DNA from: Wenxinia saemankumensis
GTDB taxonomy: Bacteria > Pseudomonadota > Alphaproteobacteria > Rhodobacterales > Rhodobacteraceae
DNA: 64,000 nucleotides
NCBI RefSeq assembly: GCF_900141735.1
Contig: NZ_FQYO01000004.1
Span: 248,001 to 312,000, forward strand
Reading direction: 5' to 3'
The number at the start of each line of letters is the position of its first letter. Within the stretch, counting starts at the first letter, position 1. The position numbers were made by a program, and so were the translations under genes. The notes under the pieces are model-generated. The model made no database searches. It saw only the letters and a list, made by a program, of their open reading frames with translations, and was not told where the DNA came from. Shown here piece after piece: positions 29,065 to 40,634 of the stretch.

Positions 29065-29238
29065 GCCCGCACCCGTCCCTCGCATGCCCCGATCCGCCGG
29101 ACCGATCCTACAGGCGCGCCCCGCACCGGCATAGGTCCCCGTCCCGGTCGCCCCTCCGCCGCTGTGGCAGGAGAGCCGCCATGCCGTCCCGGCTCCCCGG
29201 ATCAGGCGATCCGGGGCCGGCCTGTCCGCGCCCCGGCT

Positions 29239-29295
29239 CTTATCTTGCCGGAAATACTCTCTGGGGGTCCGGGGGGCGAAGCGCCCCCGGCCTCC
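29239..29295 (+). repeat. Dispersed Rhodobacterales-type repeat, copy B
   Basis: CTTATCTTGCCGGAAATACT at 29239-29258, followed by GGGGGGCGAAGCGCCCCC, a perfect hairpin. Same core and order as copies at 14671 and 57344. It lies in the 285-base gap upstream of the FAD oxidoreductase, which has no other feature I can support. Confidence 0.75.
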
Positions 29296-29349
29296 CCGCC
29301 CCTCGGGCGCGCCGGGGTCGTGCGCCCCGGCACCGGGATCCGACCGATC

Positions 29350-30138
29350 TCAGAGGTCGAACGTGGCGAGGACGGGCGCATGGTCGCTCGGCTGCTCCCA
29401 GCCGCGGACGGGGCGCAGGATCCGGCTCGAATGGGCGGCGCCCGCGATATCGGGCGTGGCCCAGACGTGATCCAGCCGCCGGCCCTTGTCCGCCTTGTCC
29501 CAGTCGGGCGAGCGGTAGGACCACCAGGAATAGAGCTGCCCCTCGGGGATGTGGGACCGGGTCACGTCGACCCAGGATCCCGCCTCCTGCGTCTCGCCCA
29601 GATGGGCGACCTCGACCGGGGTGTGGCTGACGACCTTCAGCAGCTGCCTGTGGCTCCAGACGTCGTCCTCGCGGGGCGCGATGTTCAGATCGCCGACGAG
29701 GATCGCCTTTTCCGGCCGCTCGGCGCGGAAGGCGTCGCGCATGGCGGTCAGGTAGTCGAGCTTCTGTCCGAACTTCACGTTGGCCTCGCGGTCCGGCACG
29801 TCGCCGCCCGCGGGGACGTAGTAGTTGTGGATCGTCACCCCGTTCTCGAGCTGCCCCGAGACGTGCCGCGCATGGCCGAGATCGGCGTGATCGAGCGCCG
29901 AGACCTCGCGGATCGGCAGCTTCGACAGGATGGCCACGCCGTTATAGCCCTTCTGCCCGCGCGCGATCATGTGGCGGTAGCCCAGCGCCTCGAACCGCTC
30001 GCGGGGGATCTTCTCGACCGGCGACTTGCATTCCTGCAGGCACAGGATGTCGGGCGATTCCTCCTCCAGCAGGCGGGCGACGAGCGCCTCGCGCAGGCGG
30101 ACGGAATTGATGTTCCAGGTGGCGAGCGTGAAGGTCAT
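29350..30138 (-). CDS. xthA: Exodeoxyribonuclease III
   Basis: 262 residues. Endonuclease/exonuclease/phosphatase fold with all the family motifs: LATWNINSVR at the start, LCLQECK with the metal-binding Glu, GVAILSK, YYVPAG, VGDLNIAP (catalytic Asp/Asn), RRLDHVWATP and the terminal SDHAPVLATF His. It repairs abasic sites and removes 3' blocks in base excision repair. Minus strand; no partner gene adjacent. Confidence 0.95.
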   Translation of the reverse strand: MTFTLATWNINSVRLREALVARLLEEESPDILCLQECKSPVEKIPRERFEALGYRHMIARGQKGYNGVAILSKLPIREVSALDHADLGHARHVSGQLENGVTIHNYYVPAGGDVPDREANVKFGQKLDYLTAMRDAFRAERPEKAILVGDLNIAPREDDVWSHRQLLKVVSHTPVEVAHLGETQEAGSWVDVTRSHIPEGQLYSWWSYRSPDWDKADKGRRLDHVWATPDIAGAAHSSRILRPVRGWEQPSDHAPVLATFDL

Positions 30139-30371
30139 GCGCCCCCTATGGCAGCGCGGCCTGGGCCTGCGCAAGGGCGGCGCCGGACGCGTCCGGATGC
30201 CGGAGCCGGGGCCGGGGGATCCGCCCGATCCCGCCGGGCCCGATCTCGCGGGGCCCGACCAGCGGCGCGCCGGGCCGCGGATGGGCCGGCGCTCCGCTCG
30301 GCGGATCGTGCGGCGGGAAACGCCCGGACAGGGATCCCGCCGGGCGCCGCGATCCGCCGCGTATGGTGCGG

Positions 30372-30692
30372 TCAGCGGATGGTGTAGCTGCCGGACCCGC
30401 AGATGTTGATGCCGTACCATTCCTCCATCTGGCCGCTCCCGTACTGCACGCGCAGGTCGTAGATGCAGCCCAGCGGGTTCGTGATGTTGGCCTGGTAGTA
30501 CTGGCCGTTGCGCACGACGTTGCCGCGCAGGCGCTCGGCGTCCCAGACGTCCACCCGCTCGGAGGTGAACCACACGCCGGTGATCGACTGGCCGGTCTGG
30601 TTGTAGACCCGGAACAGTTCCGCCATCGCCGGCGAGGCCAGCGTGCCCATCGCGATCGCCGCGGCGACCAGCGTCTTCTTCATCGAGACCAT
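30372..30692 (-). CDS. Small secreted protein of unknown function
   Basis: 106 residues. A signal peptide MKKTLVAAAIAMGTLASPAMA (21 residues after an initial MVS) is followed by an 82-residue mature domain rich in Tyr/Gly with VYNQTGQSITGVWFT, DVWDAERLRGNVV and CIYDLRVQYGSGQMEEWYGINIC, the last containing two Cys that could pair. I recall similar Rhodobacterales secreted proteins without known role. AAGGGA stands six bases before the first ATG, so that start is used. Confidence 0.75.
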   Translation of the reverse strand: MVSMKKTLVAAAIAMGTLASPAMAELFRVYNQTGQSITGVWFTSERVDVWDAERLRGNVVRNGQYYQANITNPLGCIYDLRVQYGSGQMEEWYGINICGSGSYTIR

Positions 30693-30994
30693 GACAATTC
30701 CCTTCTTCGAAATCGCGGGCGACCGGTCTGGCCCCCCTCCTCTTGCCCCTGCGGAATCCTAGGGGCGGGGCGTCGATTGATAAAGAAGAAATGATGATAC
30801 AGGCCGGATCCGGGTCTCCGGGCCGGCCGCATGCCGGTCCCCCGACATGGAACGGGGCCCGGGGCATTGTGTGCCGCGGACCCCGTTCCGGGAGGGAATG
30901 CGATGATGGACCTGACCCCGCCATCAGGGGCTTCGGGGAGTCGAACGCGGATCGGGCCGCGCGGTTCCCGGAAAAAACCGCGCGGTCGCCGGGA
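30693..30994. other. Intergenic region with hairpins between the small secreted protein and the regulator
   Basis: 302 bases. Contains an inverted repeat with GGAACGGGG (30849-30857) and CCCCGTTCC (30881-30889), and a terminator-like hairpin for the regulator (30957-30985). A short in-frame ORF running from about 30903 into the regulator on the plus strand is a shadow. Confidence 0.5.
30957..30985 (-). terminator. Terminator-like hairpin after the response regulator gene
   Basis: CCGCGCGGTT and AACCGCGCGG form a 10-base stem around a 9-base loop ten bases after the regulator stop on the minus strand. No U-run follows on that strand, but stem strength is high. Confidence 0.5.
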
Positions 30995-31681
30995 TCAGGC
31001 GACCAGCCTGTATCCGCCGCTTTCCGTGACCAGCAGACGGGCGTTCGAGGGGTCGGGCTCGATCTTCTGGCGCAGACGGTAGATGTGCGTCTCGAGCGTG
31101 TGGGTCGTGACCCCGGCATTGTAGCCCCAGACCTCGTGCAGCAGCACGTCCCGCGCCACCACGCCGTCCTGTGCGCGGTAGAGGAACTTGAGGATGTTCG
31201 TCTCCTTCTCGGTCAGGCGCACCTTCCTGTCGTCCTCGGTCACGAGAAGCTTGTGCGCCGGACGGAAGCTGTAGGGGCCGAGCTGGAAGACCGCGTCCTC
31301 GGACTGCTCGTGGGTCCGCAGCTGGGCGCGGATCCGGGCCAGTAGCACCGGGAACTTGAACGGCTTGGTGATGTAGTCGTTGGCGCCCGCGTCGAGCCCG
31401 AGGATCGTGTCGCTGTCGCTGTCGTGCCCCGTCAGCATCAGGACCGGGCACTTCACCCCGGACTTGCGCATCCGCCGGCAGAGCTCGCGCCCGTCGGTAT
31501 CGGGCAGCCCGACGTCGAGGATGACCAGATCGTAGAGCTGCGCCTTCGCCTTCACCATCGCGTCGGCGCCGTCCGCGGCCTCGAACACGTCGAAATCCTC
31601 GGTCATGACGAGTTGCTCGGACAGGGCCTCGCGCAGGTCGTCGTCGTCGTCCACGAGGAGAATCTTCTTCAGCTGTGCCAT
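30995..31681 (-). CDS. OmpR/PhoB-family response regulator, CenR-like
   Basis: 228 residues from ATG 31681, preceded by GGAGGTAGGACCG. The receiver domain has the acidic pocket [11 protein letters not shown], phospho-acceptor Asp in [15 protein letters not shown], Thr in MLTG and Lys in [10 protein letters not shown]. The C-terminal winged helix carries [15 protein letters not shown] and [24 protein letters not shown]. This recalls the essential cell-envelope regulator CenR of alphaproteobacteria. No cognate histidine kinase is adjacent, also as for cenR. Symbol withheld because the assignment is from memory. Confidence 0.85.
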   Translation of the reverse strand: MAQLKKILLVDDDDDLREALSEQLVMTEDFDVFEAADGADAMVKAKAQLYDLVILDVGLPDTDGRELCRRMRKSGVKCPVLMLTGHDSDSDTILGLDAGANDYITKPFKFPVLLARIRAQLRTHEQSEDAVFQLGPYSFRPAHKLLVTEDDRKVRLTEKETNILKFLYRAQDGVVARDVLLHEVWGYNAGVTTHTLETHIYRLRQKIEPDPSNARLLVTESGGYRLVA

Positions 31682-31779
31682 CGGTCCTACCTCCATTCGG
31701 ATCGGTGTTCGTCTTCAGGGTTCGAGATGTGTCACGCGGGCGTGCACAGGAAGGTTGCGGAAACGTCTCTCACGTCGAG

Positions 31780-31807
31780 TTGTCGCGGGGGCGGGAAATG
31801 TTACAAG
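31780..31807 (+). promoter_or_regulatory. Candidate promoter upstream of ribA
   Basis: TTGTCG (31780-31785), 16-base spacer, TACAAG (31802-31807). A transcript starting just after would have a leader of about 35 bases before the ribA ATG. Unproven. Confidence 0.35.
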
Positions 31808-31848
31808 TCCGGGCCACCCGGCCGACCCCCCCCTGCCGAAGACCCTCC

Positions 31849-32922
31849 ATGAGCCTCCTGCCCAGCCTGTCCGACCTGATCGCCCGGGCCCGCACCGACC
31901 TGCGGATGGGGCTGCCGGTCGCCCTGCGCGGACCCGGCGGGATCGTGCTGGCCGCCGCGGCCGAGACGTTGGGGACCGAGCGTCTGGCCGACCTCGCGCA
32001 TCTGGAGGGGCCGGCCCTCGCGATCACCCGCCGCCGGGCCGACACGCTGAAGGCGCGGGCCTACGCGGCCGACCTGGCCCGGATTCCCCTGCCCCGGGAC
32101 GCCGATCTGCACTGGATCCGCGCCGTGGCCGACCCCTCGGGCGATCTCGCCACGCCGATGAAGGGGCCGCTGCAGACGCTGCGCGCCGGTGACGACGCCC
32201 CCGCCCGGGCCGCCCTCGCCCTGGCCAAGAGCGCCCGGCTGCTGCCGGCCGCCCTGCTCGCCGGGGCGCCGGACGCGCCGGAGGGGCTGACCGTCCTGCC
32301 GCTCGACGGGCTGCATGCCCGCCTCGCCGAGGTGCCGGACCTGCCCGAGGTCGTGGCCGCCGGCCTGCCGATCGCGGCCCATGTGACGACGCGCCTGCAC
32401 GTCTACCGCCCCACCGACGGGGCCGAGGAGCACTACGCGGTCGAGATCGGTCGCCCGTCCCGCGACGCGCCGGTGCTGGCGCGGCTTCATTCGGCCTGTT
32501 TCACCGGCGACGTGCTCGGCTCGCTGAAATGCGATTGCGGCCCTCAGCTCCACGCCGCGCTGGAGCAGATGGGCGAGGCCGGGGCCGGCGTGCTGCTCTA
32601 CCTCAACCAGGAGGGGCGGGGCATCGGCCTCAGCAACAAGATGCGGGCCTATTCGCTGCAGGACCAGGGCTTCGACACGGTCGAGGCGAACCACCGGCTG
32701 GGATTCGAGGATGACGAGCGGGACTTCCGCATCGGGGCCCGCCTGCTGGACCGGCTGGGCTTCCGGGCAGTGCGGCTGCTGACCAACAATCCCCGCAAGG
32801 TGGACCGCCTGCGGGCCGCCGGGATCGACGTGGTCGAGCGGGTGCCGCTCAAGGTCGGCCAGACCCGGTTCAACCACCACTACCTCGCCACCAAGGCGGC
32901 GAAGTCGGGGCACCTCCTGTGA
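31849..32922 (+). CDS. ribA: GTP cyclohydrolase II with N-terminal extension
   Basis: 357 residues. Residues 175-357 are a complete GTP cyclohydrolase II: zinc cysteines Cys217, Cys228 and Cys230 ([15 protein letters not shown]), [16 protein letters not shown] and NNPRKVDRL. It converts GTP to the pyrimidine precursor of riboflavin. The first ~170 residues are an Ala-rich region that resembles the degenerate RibB-like N-domain of alphaproteobacterial RibA proteins; a functional DHBP synthase motif is not evident. Start chosen at ATG 31849; the ribosome site is weak. Coupled to the next gene by GTGA. Confidence 0.92.
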   Translation: MSLLPSLSDLIARARTDLRMGLPVALRGPGGIVLAAAAETLGTERLADLAHLEGPALAITRRRADTLKARAYAADLARIPLPRDADLHWIRAVADPSGDLATPMKGPLQTLRAGDDAPARAALALAKSARLLPAALLAGAPDAPEGLTVLPLDGLHARLAEVPDLPEVVAAGLPIAAHVTTRLHVYRPTDGAEEHYAVEIGRPSRDAPVLARLHSACFTGDVLGSLKCDCGPQLHAALEQMGEAGAGVLLYLNQEGRGIGLSNKMRAYSLQDQGFDTVEANHRLGFEDDERDFRIGARLLDRLGFRAVRLLTNNPRKVDRLRAAGIDVVERVPLKVGQTRFNHHYLATKAAKSGHLL

Positions 32923-33173
32923 CCGGAGAGGTTCCGAAGCCCGGACCGCGCTGCCGCGTCGGCCTCGCCGCATTCTCCTACGTCTACGGGATCGCCCTGC
33001 TGGTCTTCGCCCTGTCGGGGGGCGTCCTGCCGGAGGGGTGGGGCGCGATCGCGGCGATGGTCCTGACGGTGCTCGGGCTGCCGCTGTCGCTGCTGGGCGG
33101 GCCCTGGGCGGCGATGCTGGCGCCCTTCGCCGTGCTGGTCGCGCTCAACGTGCTGTGCCGGATGCGGCGATGA
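32919..33173 (+). CDS. Small two-helix membrane protein (GTG start)
   Basis: 84 residues beginning at a GTG that overlaps the ribA stop. Two hydrophobic helices ([18 protein letters not shown] and [20 protein letters not shown] plus a following strand) and a basic C-terminus LCRMRR. No recognised domain. Coupled to ribA and to the L,D-transpeptidase gene (ATGA). Confidence 0.65.
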   Translation: MTGEVPKPGPRCRVGLAAFSYVYGIALLVFALSGGVLPEGWGAIAAMVLTVLGLPLSLLGGPWAAMLAPFAVLVALNVLCRMRR

Positions 33174-33685
33174 GGGCCGGGCCGATCCTCGTGCGCCCCG
33201 TCGCGGCCCGCGCCGGGATCCTGTCCTTCGACGGTCTGGCCGCGCCCTGCGCGCTGGGCCGGGGCGGGATCGTCCCGCCGGGGGAGAAGCGCGAAGGCGA
33301 CGGGGCGACGCCGCGCGGACCCCACCGGGTCGTGCAATGCTGGTATCGCCCCGACCGCGTCCCGCGCCCGGCGCCTTGGGCGATCCCCATCGGGCCGGGC
33401 GACCTGTGGTGCGACGCGCCGGACCACCCGGCCTACAATGCCCATGTCCGCGCCCCCTTCCCCGCCGGGCACGAGCGGCTGCGGCGCGGCGACCGCCTCT
33501 ACGACATCGTCATGGTGCTCGACTGGAACTGGCCGGACGCGGTGCCGGGCCGGGGCTCGGCGATCTTCGTGCATCGCTGGCGAGCCCCCGGCCGGCCGAC
33601 CGAGGGCTGCGTCGCCCTGCCGCCTGCCGCGCTGCGGCGCCTGGCCGCCGCGGCCCGGCCCGGCACGCCGCTGCTCGTCCGCTAG
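33170..33685 (+). CDS. L,D-transpeptidase (YkuD) family protein
   Basis: 171 residues. The YkuD core has HRWRAPGRPTEGCVALP, with the catalytic Cys in the EGC position and the upstream His in FVHRW. N-terminal GPHRVVQCWYRPDRVP is the family start. No signal peptide is visible, so export is unclear. Would make 3-3 crosslinks or anchor proteins in peptidoglycan if exported. Coupled by ATGA to the small membrane protein; convergent with yggS sharing CTAG. Confidence 0.85.
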   Translation: MRAGPILVRPVAARAGILSFDGLAAPCALGRGGIVPPGEKREGDGATPRGPHRVVQCWYRPDRVPRPAPWAIPIGPGDLWCDAPDHPAYNAHVRAPFPAGHERLRRGDRLYDIVMVLDWNWPDAVPGRGSAIFVHRWRAPGRPTEGCVALPPAALRRLAAAARPGTPLLVR

Positions 33686-34335
33686 CCCGGCTGCCGCTCG
33701 CCGAAGATGGCCGAGCCGACGCGGACATGGGTCGCGCCATGCGCGATGGCGGCCTCGAAATCAGCGCTCATCCCCATCGACAGCCCCGGCAGCCCCAGAT
33801 CGGCCGCCAGCGCGGCGAGGCGGGCGAAATGCGGCTCGGCCGCCTCGTCGGCCGGGGGAATGCACATCAGCCCCTCCACCGGCAGGTCCAGCCCGCGCGC
33901 CCGCTCCACCAGAGCGGGGGCGTCGGCGGCGAGGATGCCGGCCTTCTGCGGCTCCGCCCCGGTATTCACCTGCACGAAGAGGCGCGGGCAGGCCCCCGTC
34001 TCGTCCCGCAGGCGGGCAAGGGTATCCACCAGCTTCGGCCGATCGACGGAGTGGATCGCGTCGAACAGCTCGATCGCGGCGCGGGCCTTGTTCGTCTGCA
34101 ACGGGCCGATCAGATGCAGCTCGAGGTCCGGATGCACGTCCCGCCTCGCGGACCAGCGCCCCTGCGCCTCCTGCACCCGATTCTCGCCGAAGACGCGCTG
34201 TCCCTGGCCAAGCACGGAATCGATCCTTTCCTCCGGCTGGACCTTGGACACGGCGATCAGCGTCACCTCCGCCGGGGCCCGCCCGGCCCGCTCGGCCGCC
34301 TGTCGCACCCGCTGCGCAATCTCGTTCAGACCCAT
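33682..34335 (-). CDS. YggS/PLPBP family pyridoxal phosphate-binding protein
   Basis: 217 residues. AVSKVQPEERIDSVLGQGQRVFGENRVQEAQ contains the PLP Lys (AVSK) and the GENRVQE family motif. IGPLQTNKAR, HSVDRPKL and the terminal VRVGSAIFGER complete the alanine-racemase-like barrel. Proteins of this family manage free PLP and vitamin B6 pools. Start chosen at ATG 34335; a longer frame would run into the porin promoter. Convergent with the L,D-transpeptidase gene, sharing CTAG. Confidence 0.93.
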   Translation of the reverse strand: MGLNEIAQRVRQAAERAGRAPAEVTLIAVSKVQPEERIDSVLGQGQRVFGENRVQEAQGRWSARRDVHPDLELHLIGPLQTNKARAAIELFDAIHSVDRPKLVDTLARLRDETGACPRLFVQVNTGAEPQKAGILAADAPALVERARGLDLPVEGLMCIPPADEAAEPHFARLAALAADLGLPGLSMGMSADFEAAIAHGATHVRVGSAIFGERQPG

Positions 34336-34469
34336 GACGCTCCCCGCTCGATTTCCGGTCCCGGACGGCCGCCTGCCCTGTCCGGCAAAGCTTCGCCGAC
34401 GGCCCCGGGCAATCTGTGTCCCACCTGCATCATTTCCATGGCGCGGGCCGAACCGCCCCCGCAAGCGAC

Positions 34470-34498
34470 TTGAGCGACGGGGCGCGAGGGCGCATAGC
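34470..34498 (+). promoter_or_regulatory. Candidate promoter of the porin gene
   Basis: TTGAGC (34470-34475), 17-base spacer, CATAGC (34493-34498). Matches are modest. An inverted repeat begins at the predicted start site. Confidence 0.3.
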
Positions 34499-34513
34499 CA
34501 GCATCAATGCTGG
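34498..34513 (+). promoter_or_regulatory. Inverted repeat in the porin 5' region
   Basis: CCAGCAT-CA-ATGCTGG, a perfect 7-base arm palindrome, lies at the likely transcription start and 45 bases before the porin ATG. It could be a 5' stabilising hairpin or a regulator site. Confidence 0.4.
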
Positions 34514-34557
34514 TTGGACTGGCATTCTCGGGAATGCGAAACACGAGGGATAAATTC

Positions 34558-35802
34558 ATGAAGAGCATCCTCCTCGCCTCCGCTTCGATCGTCGCCTTCG
34601 CGGGCGCCGCTCAAGCCGAGGTCATCTGGGCGGCCGACGCCGAGTTCGGCTACAACGAAGAGGTCGAGGGCGGCTTCTACTTCGACGGCGGCCTCGGTGT
34701 CGTCGCCGCGGCTGAGCTGGATATGGGCCTCGAGGCCGGTATCGCGCTCGACGTCGATCTCGGCTTCTCCGAGAACGAAGACGACGGCGTGTTCAACAGC
34801 TTCGGCGGCTCCTTCTCCGGCATCAGCGTCAACGCGTCCGACTTCGTCGTGTTCGTCCAGACCACGGACATGGACTCGGCCTATGCCGGCGGCCTGTACA
34901 TCGGCGACACCGAGACCGCGTCGCAGCAGATCTGGAACGGCACGACCAACATGGAGACCGACGGTTTCCTCGAGGTCGGTGACGTGGACGACGGTGCCGA
35001 TGACGGCGACTTCGTCGACGGCGTGCTGCGCGGCGACCTGACCTTCGGGTCGGTCGACATGTCGGTGTCCTACTTCATCGCCGACAACGGCGACGTGGAC
35101 ACGGACGACGTCGACGCGCTCGAGGGCCTGCAGGTCGGTGCCCGCACCGTCTTCGGCAACTTCGAAGTCGGCGCCGTCTACCAGGAAGAGGTCCCCGGCC
35201 GCATCGTGAACGCCGTCGACTCCAGCCCGGGCGATGACGGCATCGTCGGCACCGACGACGACATCGCGGAAGAGCCCGGCACCATCGACGAGCTGTTCGG
35301 CGTCTACGCCGGCACCACCGTCTACGGTGCCGACCTGACCGTCGCCTACTCCGAGAACCTGACCACCGAAGCCTCCTCGCTCGGCTTCGAGGTCGGCTAC
35401 GCGATCGGCCCGGTCGTCGCCACGGCGTTCTACTCGCTCGAGCAGGGCCCGGACGGTGACGACGATGCCGTCGACGACAACTACGGCGTCCAGATGGCCT
35501 ACTCGAACGGCCCGATCAGCGTCCTCGGCTACTACCACGACGGCACCGACGAAGAGATCGGCATCGAAGGCTCCTACACCTTCGACGCGATCACGTTCTA
35601 CGCCGGTTACATCGACAACCGTGACGACATCGACGACAACTACGAAGCCTACGCGGCGATGGAATACGGCCTCTCCGATGCGGCCACCGTCTTCGCCGCC
35701 TACGGCGAGTCCGGCGACGGCTACACCGGCGCCAACGACGAGATCGGCAACGCCTACGAAGTCAACGAAGGCACGACCGTCGGCATCAGCTTCACCTTCT
35801 GA
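34558..35802 (+). CDS. Outer membrane porin
   Basis: 414 residues from ATG 34558 (GAGGGATAAATTC before it). Signal peptide MKSILLASASIVAFAGAAQA is cleaved before EVIWAADAEFGYN. The mature protein is highly acidic, full of Gly/Asp/Tyr alternating strands, and ends VGISFTF with the C-terminal Phe needed for BAM recognition. Typical Gram-negative (Rhodobacter-type) trimeric porin. The codon-rich GAC/GGC content and presence of a strong terminator suggest high expression. Confidence 0.93.
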   Translation: MKSILLASASIVAFAGAAQAEVIWAADAEFGYNEEVEGGFYFDGGLGVVAAAELDMGLEAGIALDVDLGFSENEDDGVFNSFGGSFSGISVNASDFVVFVQTTDMDSAYAGGLYIGDTETASQQIWNGTTNMETDGFLEVGDVDDGADDGDFVDGVLRGDLTFGSVDMSVSYFIADNGDVDTDDVDALEGLQVGARTVFGNFEVGAVYQEEVPGRIVNAVDSSPGDDGIVGTDDDIAEEPGTIDELFGVYAGTTVYGADLTVAYSENLTTEASSLGFEVGYAIGPVVATAFYSLEQGPDGDDDAVDDNYGVQMAYSNGPISVLGYYHDGTDEEIGIEGSYTFDAITFYAGYIDNRDDIDDNYEAYAAMEYGLSDAATVFAAYGESGDGYTGANDEIGNAYEVNEGTTVGISFTF

Positions 35803-35825
35803 AGCCATCGCCTCCGGTGATACGG

Positions 35826-35849
35826 GAAGCGGCCCCTCGGGGCCGCTTC
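35826..35849 (+). terminator. Intrinsic terminator of the porin gene
   Basis: AAGCGGCCCC-TC-GGGGCCGCTT, an 11-pair stem with a 2-base loop, followed by CTTGCATTT. Located 24 bases after the porin stop. Confidence 0.85.
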
Positions 35850-35926
35850 TTGCATTTCGGGGCCTGTCTTGTATCGGTAGGCGGGCCGGCACGACCCGCC
35901 GCGACCGCCTTGCAGGAGCCTCCGCG

Positions 35927-36352
35927 ATGACACGACCCTTCCGCGCCGCGGCCCCCCTACTCGCCTGCGCGATCGCGCTGTCCGGCTGCGGCCTGTTCGG
36001 CGGCGGCGCCGGTCCCGACGCGGTCCGCGAGGCGGCGCGCACGCGCGGCGCGGAAAGCGTCGCCGTGAACCGCTACCTCTGGGCGGCCTCGCTCGACACG
36101 CTGAGCTTCCTGCCCATCGAATCCGTCGATCCCTTCACCGGCGTCATCGTCATGGGCTACGGCACGCCCCCCGGCGGCAGCACGGCCTACCGCGCCACGA
36201 TCCATGTCAGCGACCCGGCCCTCGACGCGCGCGCCCTCGATGTCGCGCTCGCCACGCGGTCGGGACCCGTCCCGGCCGCCACCCAGGCGGCCATCGTGGA
36301 CGCGATCCTGACCCGCGCCCGGCAGCTGCGGATCGCGGATTCCCGTCTCTAG
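35927..36352 (+). CDS. DUF3576 lipoprotein
   Basis: 141 residues. A lipoprotein signal (AAPLLACAIALSGCGLFGGG, lipobox LSGC) is followed by VNRYLWAASLDTLSFLPIESVDPFTGVIVMGYG, the DUF3576 hallmark. These proteins are encoded next to leuS in many alphaproteobacteria, as here, 90 bases upstream. Outer membrane or periplasmic; function unknown. Confidence 0.9.
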   Translation: MTRPFRAAAPLLACAIALSGCGLFGGGAGPDAVREAARTRGAESVAVNRYLWAASLDTLSFLPIESVDPFTGVIVMGYGTPPGGSTAYRATIHVSDPALDARALDVALATRSGPVPAATQAAIVDAILTRARQLRIADSRL

Positions 36353-36442
36353 GGCCCCCGCCCTTCCCCCGCCGACACGATCGGTCTAACAGGACCGGGC
36401 CGCCAGCGGCCTATTTCCACGCGACCCCACGGATTCCGCCAC

Positions 36443-39002
<2,560 letters not shown>

Positions 39003-39016
<14 letters not shown>

Positions 39017-39497
39017 TCCCAGAGCGGTCAATCGCCGCGCTGTCCTGCGCGGTCTTGCCGCCCTGCCGCTGGCCGGCTGTGGCTTCTCCCCGGTCTACGG
39101 ACCGGGGGGCCCGGGCGAGGCGCTGCGCGGACAGGTCCGCGTCGACGCGCCCGAGACGACGATGGGCTACCGTCTGCAGGGCCGGCTCGAGGATCGCCTG
39201 GGCGGCCGGCCCGACGCCCCGCGCTACGCCCTGTCGGTGACGATCGGGGTGGAGCGCGAGGCGACCGCCTTCGCCCGCGACGCCGGCTACACGCGCTTCA
39301 CCCTGCTGGGCGAGGCGGGCTACCGGCTGGTCGAGGGCAGCGCCCTGATCGCAGAAGGCAGCGTCGACGGCTTCACCGCCTATTCCGCCACCGCCTCCAC
39401 CGTCGCGACGGGCACCGCGCGCGACGATGCCGAACGGCGCCTCGCCATCCTCCTCGCGGACCAGATCCTGAACCGGCTGATCCTGGCGGTCGCATGA
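39003..39497 (+). CDS. lptE: LPS-assembly lipoprotein LptE
   Basis: 164 residues; start overlaps the leuS end. Signal [23 protein letters not shown] has a lipobox (LAGC), and mature residues form the LptE alpha/beta fold seen as [25 protein letters not shown] and a C-terminal helix [15 protein letters not shown]. LptE plugs LptD in LPS transport to the outer surface. Coupled to holA by ATGA-type overlap. Confidence 0.88.
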
Positions 39498-40525
39498 AGA
39501 TCGCGCCCCGCGATGCCGCCGCCTTCGTCCGCAAGCCGCCGGAGACGCTGCCCGGGATTCTGATCTACGGCGACGATGCCGGGCGCGTCGCGCTGCGGCG
39601 GCAGGACCTGCTGCAAGCCCTCGTCGGGCCGGAGGCAGAGCAGGAGATGCGGCTGACGCGGCTGAACGGCTCGGACCTGCGGTCGGACAGCGCCGCGCTG
39701 GACGGGGCGATGCGGGCGCAGGGCTTCTTTCCCGGCCCCCGCGCCGTCCATGTCGAGGGCGCGACGGACGGCCTCGCCGACCTGTTCCGCGCCGCGCTGG
39801 AGGATTGGCGCGCGGGCGATGCGACCATCGTCGCGACGGCCGGCTCGCTCACCGCGCGCTCGGCCCTGCGCAAGCTCTTCGAGGGGGATCGGCGCGCCGC
39901 CTGCATGGCGCTCTACGACCAGCCCCCGAGCGAGGCGGAGACGCTGGATCTCTGCGCCCGCGCGGGTCTGCGACCGCCGGAGGGCGAGGCGCGCGGGGCC
40001 CTCATGGCCCTGTCCCGCGACCTGTCGCCGGGCGATTTCCGACAGACCATCGAGAAGCTGGGCCTCTACCTGCATGGCGAGGACCGGGCCGTCACGGTCG
40101 AGGACATCGCCGCCATCGCCCCCCGCAGCATGGAGGCGGCGCTGGACGACGCGATCGCGGTCGTGGCCGACGGGCGGCAGGACGAGCTGGCGGACGTGCT
40201 GCGCCGGCTCGACTCCCAGGGCGTGACGCCGGTCTCGCTGCTGATCTCGACGACCCGGCACTTCCGGCAGTTGCACGCCGCCGCGTCCGATCCCGGGGGG
40301 CCGGTGAACGGCCTGTCCCGCGCACGCCCGCCGGTCTTCGGCCCGCGCCGCGACGCGATGGCCGCCCAGGCGGGGCGCTGGGGCCGGGCGGGGCTGGAGA
40401 AGGCGCTTGCCACGCTGATCGACACCGACCTCGCGATTCGCGCGGCGGCGCGAACGGCGCCCGACCGGGCGCTGGTCGAGCGGGCCCTGATCCGGCTGAC
40501 CCTGATGGCGCGCGGGCGCGGCTGA
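39494..40525 (+). CDS. holA: DNA polymerase III delta subunit
   Basis: 343 residues. The N-terminal P-loop-like fold GILIYGDDAGRVALRRQDLL (without a full Walker A), middle SLTARSALRKLFEGDRRAACMALY and C-terminal helices fit HolA delta clamp-loader proteins. Opens the beta clamp in replication. Starts 4 bases before the lptE stop. A hairpin follows downstream before the first small-protein gene. Confidence 0.92.
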   Translation: MKIAPRDAAAFVRKPPETLPGILIYGDDAGRVALRRQDLLQALVGPEAEQEMRLTRLNGSDLRSDSAALDGAMRAQGFFPGPRAVHVEGATDGLADLFRAALEDWRAGDATIVATAGSLTARSALRKLFEGDRRAACMALYDQPPSEAETLDLCARAGLRPPEGEARGALMALSRDLSPGDFRQTIEKLGLYLHGEDRAVTVEDIAAIAPRSMEAALDDAIAVVADGRQDELADVLRRLDSQGVTPVSLLISTTRHFRQLHAAASDPGGPVNGLSRARPPVFGPRRDAMAAQAGRWGRAGLEKALATLIDTDLAIRAAARTAPDRALVERALIRLTLMARGRG

Positions 40526-40554
40526 CACCAGGGCAACGGCAGCACAAAAGAGAA

Positions 40555-40581
40555 CGGCGGCCCCGCTGGGGGACCGCCGCC
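40555..40581. terminator. Bidirectional terminator-like hairpin after holA and the small secreted protein gene
   Basis: CGGCGGCCCC paired with GGGG(A)CCGCCG, one-base bulge and a 4-base loop. On the minus strand it is followed by CTCTTTTGTGC, giving a T-run; on the plus strand it follows the holA stop by 29 bases. Confidence 0.7.
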
Positions 40582-40634
40582 ACTGTAACGCCTTGTCCGT
40601 GGCCGGCCGGGGCCGGCACCGGAGCAGCCGAAGA

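Noticed and set aside
30831-31082. 83-codon plus-strand ORF between the small secreted protein and the regulator
   Set aside because: Overlaps the regulator coding region and its terminator hairpin; low-complexity product.
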